Assembly: GCA_045579055.1 (NCBI GenBank)
Contig: JAZNLK010000169.1
Span: forward strand, 1 to 13,539
Source of the DNA: SIG440 sp045579055
Lineage (GTDB): Bacteria > Bacillota > Clostridia > Monoglobales > Monoglobaceae
Length of the DNA stretch: 13,539 nucleotides
Reading direction: 5' to 3'
The position numbers and the translations under genes are program-made. The first letter of the stretch is position 1, and the number at the start of each line of letters is the position of its first letter. Below, in pieces: positions 1-5,457 of this stretch. Below the pieces are notes generated by a model. That model was given only the letters and a program-made list of their open reading frames with translations, ran no database searches and was not told the DNA's origin.

Positions 1-7
1 AGCAAGT

Positions 8-40
8 AACACCGGAGTTTCTCGATGAAACTCCGGTGTT
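8..40. repeat. Perfect 13-bp stem-loop at window edge
   Basis: Arms AACACCGGAGTTT (8-20) and AAACTCCGGTGTT (28-40) pair perfectly around a 7-base loop. Neither side has an immediate T tract, although the + strand becomes T-rich about 10 bases later. It could be a terminator for a gene beyond the left edge or a structured intergenic element. The window edge prevents a decision. Confidence 0.5.
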
Positions 41-139
41 AATGTGAAAAATTTTTATTTTTTCAGAAGGGATAGATCCATTCTCTACAATGTATTTTGA
101 TTAAACTTCTTGCGGTAGAGCAAGTTTTTCGACAGTCTG

Positions 140-167
140 AAACGGTGTTGCTGACGCAACACCGTTT
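140..167 (-). terminator. Probable terminator of hom-thrB-lysC
   Basis: An 11-bp perfect stem (AAACGGTGTTG at 140-150, CAACACCGTTT at 157-167, loop of 6) begins 15 bases past the lysC stop. On the minus strand it is followed only by TTTC and then mixed sequence, so the U tract is poor. The right-hand side is AT-rich, so it may work weakly in either direction. Position supports a terminator role; the tail does not strongly support it. Confidence 0.45.
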
Positions 168-182
168 TATACTATACTGATT

Positions 183-653
183 TTAGATAAGGAACTTGTC
201 ATGAATTGCCTGAACAGCCTTTTCAGCATTTGCAACATTAACAAGAACAGAAATCTTTGTTTCTGAAGTTGAAATCATATGGATGTTGATATCAGCTTCA
301 TAAAGTGCTTCAAACATCTTTGCAGCAACGCCGGGGTTGTTGGTCATACCTGCACCAACGATTGAAACCTTGCTGATGTCTTCACGGTGTGAAATATCTT
401 CGTAGCAAAGAGCAGATTTTTCAGCTTGGAGAAGCTCAATAGCTTCAGCCAGGTGATTTTTTGTAACTGTGAAGGAAATATCCTTCTTGCCTTCTCTGCC
501 GATTGACTGAAGAATTACGTCAACATTGATGTTCTTCTTTGCCAGCAGTGAGAACACCTTGAACGCAATGCCGGGTTTATCTTCAAGACCGATTACTGCA
601 ATACGTGCCACGTCGTTATCACGTGCAACGCCTCTGATTAACATTTTTTCCAC
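183..653 (-). CDS. Putative internal start: aspartokinase beta subunit (ACT domains)
   Basis: Within lysC, codons 241-243 read AAG GAG GCG, creating a perfect AAGGAGG (662-668, minus strand). Eight bases later there is an in-frame GTG (codon 246), with ATG at codon 249 as an alternative. Initiation here would make a protein of about 156 residues holding only the two ACT domains. Bacillus subtilis aspartokinase II is known to be made as alpha and beta subunits from overlapping in-frame starts of one gene, and this layout is equivalent. The product itself is inferred, but the SD and start geometry is directly visible. Confidence 0.6.
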   Translation of the reverse strand: MEKMLIRGVARDNDVARIAVIGLEDKPGIAFKVFSLLAKKNINVDVILQSIGREGKKDISFTVTKNHLAEAIELLQAEKSALCYEDISHREDISKVSIVGAGMTNNPGVAAKMFEALYEADINIHMISTSETKISVLVNVANAEKAVQAIHDKFLI

Positions 654-1388
654 GGAAACCGCCTCCTTAACAATTGTTCCTTCTATTTTCTGAAAACTGG
701 ATTTAACTTCAAGCTTAACGCCGTATTTCTTTGCCATTTCAACCGAACGGTTGTGGAGCACGTTTGCACCAAGGCTTGCAAGGTCAAGCATTTCGTCATA
801 TGTGATTTCATCAAGCTTCTTTGCCGTCTTCACAATACGAGGGTCAGCAGTGTAAACACCGTCAACGTCTGTATAAATTTCGCACTTGTCGGCGTGAACC
901 GCTGCCGCAATTGCAACAGCCGAAGTATCACTTCCGCCACGGCCGAGAGTTGTTATGTTGTCATACTTGTCAAGACCCTGGAAACCTGCAACAATAACAA
1001 TCTTCTTCTGGTCAAGCTCTGCCATGATTCTCTCGGTGTCAACCTTGTGAATACGTGCATTGCCTGCCTGTGAGTTTGTGAGGAAGCCTGCCTGCCAGCC
1101 TGTGAGCGAAACAACAGGACAGCCGATTTTTTCGATTGCCATTGCAAGGAGAGCAATTGAAATCTGCTCACCCGATGCAAGAAGCATATCCATTTCACGC
1201 TTTGAAGGATTGGAGTTGATTTCGTGAGCCTTTTCGATAAGGTCATCTGTTGTGTCGCCCTGAGCCGAAACAACCACAACAACCGAATTACCTTCACGGT
1301 AAGTATCAACAACACGATTTGCCACGTTGTTTACCTTGGCCGCATCAGCAACAGAGCTTCCGCCGAATTTCTGAACGATAATTGCCAA
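183..1388 (-). CDS. lysC: Aspartate kinase, ACT-domain regulated
   Basis: Aspartate kinase phosphorylates L-aspartate with ATP to aspartyl-phosphate, the first step toward lysine, threonine and methionine; it is cytoplasmic. The 401-residue protein has the N-terminal KFGGSS motif (residues 7-12), the amino-acid kinase fold to about residue 240 with GRGGSDTSA near 149-157, and two C-terminal ACT domains (about 262-401) that in this family bind lysine and/or threonine as feedback inhibitors. Length fits the monofunctional Bacillus/Clostridium type (about 400 residues). The start is TTG: GGAGG sits 8 bases upstream and the next residues AIIVQKFGG match the family N terminus. It is the third gene of the hom-thrB-lysC operon, 21 bases after thrB. 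An internal start for a shorter subunit is listed separately. Which amino acid inhibits it cannot be read from the sequence. Confidence 0.95.
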   Translation of the reverse strand: MAIIVQKFGGSSVADAAKVNNVANRVVDTYREGNSVVVVVSAQGDTTDDLIEKAHEINSNPSKREMDMLLASGEQISIALLAMAIEKIGCPVVSLTGWQAGFLTNSQAGNARIHKVDTERIMAELDQKKIVIVAGFQGLDKYDNITTLGRGGSDTSAVAIAAAVHADKCEIYTDVDGVYTADPRIVKTAKKLDEITYDEMLDLASLGANVLHNRSVEMAKKYGVKLEVKSSFQKIEGTIVKEAVSVEKMLIRGVARDNDVARIAVIGLEDKPGIAFKVFSLLAKKNINVDVILQSIGREGKKDISFTVTKNHLAEAIELLQAEKSALCYEDISHREDISKVSIVGAGMTNNPGVAAKMFEALYEADINIHMISTSETKISVLVNVANAEKAVQAIHDKFLI

Positions 1389-1409
1389 TTAAAAAACCTC
1401 CGATACATT

Positions 1410-2303
1410 TTAAATTTCCATGACACCCAGATTATCCGGTTTGAGGATATCCAGACGCCAATTTTGCATTTTTTGTGCCAGAATGCCACTGACTTCAGGA
1501 TTGAAATTCCTGTTTCCCACACCGATAATGGCAATCAGCGTGGGTCCGGCACCGCTGAGGTAAACCCCCAACGCACCGTGCCGATAACATATATTGAAAA
1601 GCTCATCCATTGAAGGAATGAGGGTTTTCCGATAATACTGGTGAAGGCGATCGCCAATTGCCGTACGGATATTGGAATAATCCCCGGTAATCAGACTTGC
1701 CGCAAGCAAGGCACTGTGCCCAACGTTATACGCCGCATCACGGTGGAGAACCGTTCTGGGCAGAATTGACCTCGCTTTTTTTGTTGCCAACGGGAAGTTA
1801 GGAATAAGTGCGGCGAACCGCAAATCGTCCTTCAGCTTGTGGCAAACATAGCTGTGTCGTTCCTTCTGCATAACGCTGACGGTGAATCCCCCCATCATTG
1901 CAGGGGTCACATTGTCTGCGTGGCCTTCAATCTTCACCGCCATATCCAGAAGCTCCTTTTTTGAAAGTGGAGAGCCGGCAAGTAGGTTTGCGGCATAGAG
2001 ACCGCCCACGATTCCTGCACTGCTGCTGCCAAGACCCCGTGTCACCGGGATATTGTTCTCAAGGGTCAGCCGAAGCCCCTTTGGTGCATAGCCAACCTTG
2101 TGGAAGACCTCTTTCATACAGCGATAAATCAGATTTTTTTCGGTTTTGGGAAGAAACTTCCCCGTTTCGTCGGGAATGATAATTTCCAGACCGGAATCGG
2201 TTTCCTCCGCAGTTATATAATTATAAAGTTCAAGGGCAACCCCAAGGCTGTCAAAGCCCGGACCCATATTGGCGCTGGTTGCCGGAACACGGACTTTTAT
2301 CAT
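1410..2303 (-). CDS. thrB: Homoserine kinase (GHMP family)
   Basis: Homoserine kinase phosphorylates L-homoserine with ATP to O-phosphohomoserine, the precursor of threonine. The protein has 297 residues from the chosen start, the usual family length. It starts with MIKVRVPATSANMGPGFDSLG (here split: the ATSANMGPGFD substrate loop is at residues 8-18). It carries the ATP-binding GHMP motif PVTRGLGSSSAG (86-97) and the C-terminal GAGPT motif near residue 250. The open frame extends 12 codons upstream, but the ATG at 2303 matches the family N terminus, overlaps the hom stop as ATGA, and has GAGG about 11 bases upstream. That overlap implies translational coupling with homoserine dehydrogenase, which makes its substrate. 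Threonine synthase (thrC), needed for the next step, is not in the window. Confidence 0.95.
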   Translation of the reverse strand: MIKVRVPATSANMGPGFDSLGVALELYNYITAEETDSGLEIIIPDETGKFLPKTEKNLIYRCMKEVFHKVGYAPKGLRLTLENNIPVTRGLGSSSAGIVGGLYAANLLAGSPLSKKELLDMAVKIEGHADNVTPAMMGGFTVSVMQKERHSYVCHKLKDDLRFAALIPNFPLATKKARSILPRTVLHRDAAYNVGHSALLAASLITGDYSNIRTAIGDRLHQYYRKTLIPSMDELFNICYRHGALGVYLSGAGPTLIAIIGVGNRNFNPEVSGILAQKMQNWRLDILKPDNLGVMEI

Positions 2304-3517
2304 TCGCCAATCAACCTCAGCTGTGAAACGGCTTTGCAACCCTTGCCTTCCGCAACACCGATGAAGGCTTTCAGCTCATCCTCTGTCAGCGGATTGGTGA
2401 GAACTGCAAATTCATTTTTATATTCCTCATCATTGAACACAACGATTGTGCAGCCTTCAAGCCCCGAAACACGACCGCCCTCAAAGCGTACATAGTAAGG
2501 ATACTTCTGAAGCTTGCCCTCAGACTGATTTTCTTCTTTGTATTCATTCCATTTTATGATGATGTTCACGCCCTGGTGCTTGATTGCATCAACAACGTCG
2601 GCAACAACAGCATTTGCCGTTGGAAGCTTGCCGGCACCACGACCGTAGAACATAACGTCACCCAGGTCATCGCCCTTTACGATAATACCATTGAACACAT
2701 CGTTGATTCCGGCAAGAGGATTGCTCTTTGGAACGAATGCCGGGAACACAGCCGCATAAACACCGCCGTCTTCAGCCTTTGTTGCGTGACCGATAAGCTT
2801 GATTGAATAGCCAAGCTTCTCAGCATAAGCCACATCCTCTGCGGTAATCTTTGTGATACCTTCTGTGGGAATTCTGTCGGTTTTAACTTCGTTTCCGAAG
2901 GCAAGAGCCGAAAGAATGGCTATCTTGCGGCAGGTGTCAAAGCCTTCAACGTCAGCTGTGGGGTCGGCTTCCGCATAACCCTTCTGCTGTGCGGCACGAA
3001 GTGCATTTTCGAAAGTCTCGCCCTTCTGGAACATCTGGGTGAGAATATAGTTTGTGGTACCGTTGAGGATACCGAAAACATCTGTTGCTTCGCCTGCGGT
3101 CAGGCATGAAAACATTGGTCTGATGATGGGAATACCGCCGCCAACCGATGCCTCAAAGAGGTAATTGAGCTTTCTTTCTCTTGCAATCTGCATAAGCTCG
3201 GTTCCGTGAGCTGCAACCAACTCCTTGTTGGAGGTCACAACACTCTTGCCTGCAAGAAGAAGCTGCTTTGAAAATTCATAAGCAGGCTTTGTTCCGCCCA
3301 TGGTTTCAACAACAAGACCGACTTCGGGGTCATTGAGAATATCGTTGAAATCCTTGGTGAAGCATTTGAATTCGCTGTCGGGGAAATCACGAAGGTCAAG
3401 AATGTGAGCGATTTCAATGGGTTCGCCGCACTTCTTGATGAGCATTTCCTGGTTTCGGGTCACAACTTCGCCAACGCCCGAACCAACAACGCCAAAGCCC
3501 ATAATTGCAATTTTCAT
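2300..3517 (-). CDS. hom: Homoserine dehydrogenase
   Basis: The enzyme reduces aspartate-semialdehyde to L-homoserine with NAD(P)H, the branch step committing carbon to threonine and methionine. The 405-residue product has the N-terminal dinucleotide-binding GFGVVGSG (residues 7-14), SNKE with Lys98, GGGIPII (126-132), GTTNYIL (153-159) and the YAEADPTADVEG block (181-192) typical of the catalytic domain. A shortened C-terminal ACT-like domain (about 330-405) probably mediates threonine feedback. An ATG three codons upstream (3526) is possible, but AAAGGAA lies 9 bases before the ATG at 3517 and only abuts the upstream one, so 3517 is preferred. It is the first gene of the operon, with a leader of about 90-180 bases depending on which of two promoter candidates is used. 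Confidence 0.95.
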   Translation of the reverse strand: MKIAIMGFGVVGSGVGEVVTRNQEMLIKKCGEPIEIAHILDLRDFPDSEFKCFTKDFNDILNDPEVGLVVETMGGTKPAYEFSKQLLLAGKSVVTSNKELVAAHGTELMQIARERKLNYLFEASVGGGIPIIRPMFSCLTAGEATDVFGILNGTTNYILTQMFQKGETFENALRAAQQKGYAEADPTADVEGFDTCRKIAILSALAFGNEVKTDRIPTEGITKITAEDVAYAEKLGYSIKLIGHATKAEDGGVYAAVFPAFVPKSNPLAGINDVFNGIIVKGDDLGDVMFYGRGAGKLPTANAVVADVVDAIKHQGVNIIIKWNEYKEENQSEGKLQKYPYYVRFEGGRVSGLEGCTIVVFNDEEYKNEFAVLTNPLTEDELKAFIGVAEGKGCKAVSQLRLIGE

Positions 3518-3568
3518 ATATATCATTTCCTTTCGTGGTAGACTTCTGATTCACAGGGCAAAACCTAT

Positions 3569-3597
3569 CCGAAAGATATATACTTCACACTCTTCGG
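3569..3597 (-). other. Small stem-loop in the hom leader
   Basis: CCGAAGA and TCTTTCGG (minus strand) form a 7-bp stem with one bulged base around a 14-base AT-rich loop, roughly 50 bases before the hom start. It has no terminator tail and does not resemble a T-box or a known riboswitch by eye. A regulatory role is speculative. Confidence 0.25.
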
Positions 3598-3617
3598 GTA
3601 TTTTATGCCTATATAAC

Positions 3618-3646
3618 ATAATACAACAAAATCCCCTTGCCGTCAA
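3618..3646 (-). promoter_or_regulatory. Promoter candidate P2 for hom-thrB-lysC
   Basis: Minus strand: -35 TTGACG (3646-3641), 17-base spacer, -10 TATTAT (3623-3618). Each hexamer matches the sigma-A consensus at five of six positions. The predicted start is near 3611, leaving a leader of about 95 bases before hom. Confidence 0.55.
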
Positions 3647-3679
3647 GGTTTTTTTTACCAAAGATGTTGTAGGAAATTC

Positions 3680-3708
3680 TTGAATTCTTATCTTTAACAC
3701 AGTATTAT
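3680..3708 (+). promoter_or_regulatory. Promoter candidate for XRE gene at 3770
   Basis: Plus strand: TTGAAT (3680-3685), 17-base spacer, TATTAT (3703-3708). The predicted start is near 3715, about 55 bases before the gene. Its -10 hexamer shares five bases with the -10 of hom promoter P1 on the opposite strand. Confidence 0.45.
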
Positions 3709-3730
3709 TATAAAATTATGTTAATGTCAA
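3702..3730 (-). promoter_or_regulatory. Promoter candidate P1 for hom-thrB-lysC
   Basis: Minus strand: perfect -35 TTGACA (3730-3725), 17-base spacer, -10 TAATAC (3707-3702). It lies about 80 bases upstream of P2, so the operon may have tandem promoters. It overlaps the divergent promoter of the XRE gene. Confidence 0.5.
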
Positions 3731-3769
3731 GAAAAAATCTTATCTTTTGCATATGAAGGTGCTGTTATT

Positions 3770-4012
3770 ATGAAAATATATGACTATAACGGAAAAAAGA
3801 ATATTTGCGGTGAGCGTATCCACGAAGCCCGGTGCAAATTAAGGCTGACCCAAAGTGACTTAGCGGCAAAAATGCAGATTAGCGGAATAACAATTGAAAG
3901 AGACAGTATTTCCCGCATTGAAATCGGAACACGGTTTGTTGCCGATTATGAATTGAGGGAACTGTCCAAAATTCTTAATGTTGATGTTGCTTGGCTGCTG
4001 GGGATTAAATAA
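3770..4012 (+). CDS. Small XRE-family HTH regulator
   Basis: An 80-residue single-domain DNA-binding protein. The Cro/C1-type helix-turn-helix spans about residues 17-75: ERIHEARCKLRLTQSDLAAK holds helices 1-2, and RDSISRIEIGTR holds the end of the recognition helix and the typical S-x-I-E-x-G signature. A longer-than-usual turn (MQISGITIER) lies between helices 2 and 3. A ribosome binding site (AAGGTG) lies about 8 bases before ATG. It is divergent from hom with overlapping promoter elements, so it could regulate itself or hom; that is inference from position only. It shares its unusual turn and overall pattern with the gene at 5007-5246. There is no partner toxin or phage gene nearby. Confidence 0.8.
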   Translation: MKIYDYNGKKNICGERIHEARCKLRLTQSDLAAKMQISGITIERDSISRIEIGTRFVADYELRELSKILNVDVAWLLGIK

Positions 4013-4018
4013 ATCATA

Positions 4019-4035
4019 GCTTTGCATAGCAAAGC
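4019..4035. repeat. Short stem-loop GCTTTGC-ATA-GCAAAGC after XRE gene
   Basis: A 7-bp perfect stem with a 3-base loop starts 7 bases after the XRE stop. About 12 bases later comes a T/A-rich tract of repeated TTATTATT units (4043-4068). It is a possible weak terminator of the XRE gene, although the T run is not adjacent. Confidence 0.4.
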
Positions 4036-4126
4036 CACCACATTTATTCTTTATTATTTATTATTTATTCAATATTCTTTTTTCCTTTCCTCTGCCAACA
4101 GAACTGAAGAAATAGTAGCAGATAAA

Positions 4127-4143
4127 TATAACAAAATGTTATA
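4127..4143. repeat. Perfect inverted repeat TATAACA-AAA-TGTTATA
   Basis: Two 7-base arms flank an AAA spacer, in the AT-rich 292-base gap between the XRE gene and the lipoprotein gene. The size suits a dimeric repressor operator, but it is about 120 bases upstream of the only clear -10 element and no second copy was noticed. Function unknown. Confidence 0.35.
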
Positions 4144-4261
4144 ATTCCTATAATATTAAAAACTTGCACTTGCCAAAATCAGGTATAAATTAATTCATTA
4201 ACAAATCTACTTTTCACACTTTTCTCACCCTGGTTTCACGTTATATTCACGCATGTTGTTA

Positions 4262-4267
4262 TATAAT
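4262..4267 (+). promoter_or_regulatory. -10 element TATAAT upstream of lipoprotein gene
   Basis: A perfect TATAAT lies 37 bases before the lipoprotein ATG. No convincing -35 occurs at 16-18 bases; the nearest T-rich candidate (TTTCAC, 4234-4239) is too far. The promoter may therefore need an activator or use a non-consensus -35. Confidence 0.35.
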
Positions 4268-4304
4268 GAAAAAAACAAAATAATCCATAAGGAGTTTATA
4301 AACA

Positions 4305-4868
4305 ATGAAAAAAAGTAAAATCAAAAGAATAGTTCTCGGTGCAACCATGATAGCTTTAATTGGTGGTTCATTCTGCGGATGTTCATCTGATAAAGCAAAA
4401 ACTTCGAATCCTGATGAAACTGTTGCCACCGAAGAAGGTGCAAGAACCCGTAATGAAGCGGTTGAAATCTGGCTTGAAGCACAGAATAACAAGGATTGGG
4501 ACTTGTTTAAAACCGTATTGCCGACACCTCTGATGGAGGATGAAGAATATTGTGAAGAAATGAGACTGGAATTTGAAAAAGAAATGAACGAAACAGAGCC
4601 GATTGAATGTCTTGAAACGTCATATTCCTCTTTTGAAGACGAAAGCTACACCGAGCATTGTGGTCTTATAAATGAGTATTTCGAAAGAGAACTCGGTCGC
4701 GACGTGGAAGATATTGAACCCGAAAATATATATAGATTATATATTTCATTACGTCCTGTGGATGCACCTGACGATCAGATTCCAAACACTACATATTATT
4801 ATGTATATAATGATGGCGGAAGATATTTTGTTTCAAATTATCTGGGCGAATTTTCATTTGGCGGTTAA
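4305..4868 (+). CDS. Putative secreted lipoprotein, NTF2-like tail
   Basis: A 187-residue protein not recognised at family level. The N terminus is a lipoprotein-type signal: positive residues KKSKIKR (2-8), a hydrophobic stretch (9-23), then FCGC with Cys26 as the likely lipidated residue. The lipobox is atypical, with Phe at -3 and Cys at -2. A short Asp/Thr/Glu-rich linker follows. The mature part begins EAVEIWLEAQNNKDWDLFK (split pattern: helix with W residues and NNKD) and ends with a strand-rich YYYVYNDGGRYFVSNY block. This arrangement resembles NTF2/SnoaL-like extracytoplasmic domains, but that is a shape-based guess. The mature protein is very acidic. The ribosome binding site AAGGAG is 10 bases before ATG. 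It stands alone, followed by a hairpin terminator. Confidence 0.75.
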   Translation: MKKSKIKRIVLGATMIALIGGSFCGCSSDKAKTSNPDETVATEEGARTRNEAVEIWLEAQNNKDWDLFKTVLPTPLMEDEEYCEEMRLEFEKEMNETEPIECLETSYSSFEDESYTEHCGLINEYFERELGRDVEDIEPENIYRLYISLRPVDAPDDQIPNTTYYYVYNDGGRYFVSNYLGEFSFGG

Positions 4869-4899
4869 ATTGTACTATCAACAACGTTCAACATTTGTT

Positions 4900-4927
4900 A
4901 TGCGGAAGGGATTTATTCCTTCCGCAT
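4900..4927 (+). terminator. Terminator of lipoprotein gene
   Basis: A 10-bp perfect stem (ATGCGGAAGG at 4900-4909, CCTTCCGCAT at 4918-4927) with an 8-base loop is followed by TTATTCGTT. It lies about 30 bases after the stop codon. Confidence 0.7.
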
Positions 4928-4965
4928 TTATTCGTTCCTCAGCGTGTCGATAAAGTCGGCACCCT

Positions 4966-4993
4966 GTCACCCTGAGCGTAGTCGAAGGGTCTT
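4966..4993. repeat. REP-like palindromic repeat (CCCTGAGCGTAGTCGAAGGG)
   Basis: The sequence has outer complementary arms ACCCT (4969-4973) and AGGGT (4986-4990) around a GAGCGTAGTCGA core. Close relatives of this word (CCTGAGCGnAGTCGAAGG) are known to me as a dispersed intergenic repeat seen in unrelated bacteria. It lies between two convergent genes, the usual place for REP-type elements. Only one copy is in the window. Confidence 0.55.
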
Positions 4994-5006
4994 AAAAACC
5001 TGCTAT

Positions 5007-5246
5007 TTACATTTTCAACAACTCATCATAGGTTGTGTCCAGAATTTCTTTTATTGCCTTCAGCTGACTTGCATAAATATGCTGAATTCCTCGTTCGATT
5101 TTCACCATTGATTCACGCGTCATATCAAAACCCATTAACTGCATCTTTATCACCACATCAATTTGCTTTATTTTCTTTTGTTTTCTGATTTCCTTTATAT
5201 TTTTCCCAATGCAGATATTATCCTGCTTTATTTTTTGTTCCTTCAT
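5007..5246 (-). CDS. Second small XRE-family HTH regulator
   Basis: A 79-residue Cro/C1-type DNA-binding protein. The HTH core lies at about residues 12-70: IGKNIKEIRKQKKIKQIDVV (helices 1-2), the long turn MQLMGFDMTRES, then MVKIERG. Its C-terminal helices end TYDELLKM. The open frame can begin at a TTG (5261), but a perfect GGAGGAG sits 6 bases before the ATG at 5246, so 5246 is the start. It has the same extended turn as the regulator at 3770-4012, suggesting one subfamily. Transcribed divergently from gyrA from a near-consensus promoter. The target is unknown, and self-regulation or an effect on gyrA is only possible by position. Confidence 0.8.
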   Translation of the reverse strand: MKEQKIKQDNICIGKNIKEIRKQKKIKQIDVVIKMQLMGFDMTRESMVKIERGIQHIYASQLKAIKEILDTTYDELLKM

Positions 5247-5285
5247 ATATTTCTCCTCCAAAACGGACTAAAATAAGCACTTTCT

Positions 5286-5314
5286 ATTATATAATAAAAA
5301 ATCCGCTTTGACAA
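5286..5314 (-). promoter_or_regulatory. Near-consensus promoter of second XRE gene
   Basis: Minus strand: TTGTCA (5314-5309), 17-base spacer, perfect TATAAT (5291-5286). Predicted start near 5279, about 33 bases before the ATG. The -10 lies inside a 12-base perfect palindrome, TATTATATAATA (5285-5296). Confidence 0.65.
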
Positions 5315-5407
5315 TACCACAACAAAAAAGTTCATTTTCAAATTTAACCCACATTTTTTTGCCAAATAAAAGGATTTTTCAAATTTTTGTCGAAGTAAAA
5401 AAGGAGA

Positions 5408-5425
5408 GCTGATTCTCACATCAGC
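5408..5425 (+). other. Leader stem-loop upstream of gyrA
   Basis: GCTGAT (5408-5413) and ATCAGC (5420-5425) form a 6-bp stem around TCTCAC, about 30 bases before the gyrA ATG. A GGAGA motif sits just 5' of it with no start codon at the right distance. No clear gyrA promoter could be fixed in the 5247-5457 gap. The TTGACA at 5308 on the + strand lacks a good -10. Confidence 0.3.
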
Positions 5426-5457
5426 CTAAAAACATAAAAAAATGAGGTATTAGAGCT

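Noticed and set aside
3634..3656. Terminator-like CCTTG-CCGT-CAAGG plus T8 on the plus strand
   Set aside because: The stem is only 5 bp, no plus-strand gene ends upstream, and the same bases form the -35 of hom promoter P2. On the minus strand it lacks a T tract.
4231..4250. TTTCACG, resembling half a parS site
   Set aside because: Only the left half matches and the right half is TTATATTC, so the palindrome needed by ParB is absent.
5308..5313. Perfect TTGACA on the plus strand as gyrA -35
   Set aside because: No acceptable -10 lies 16-18 bases downstream (TTCATT matches three positions). It overlaps the -35 of the minus-strand XRE promoter and is probably incidental.
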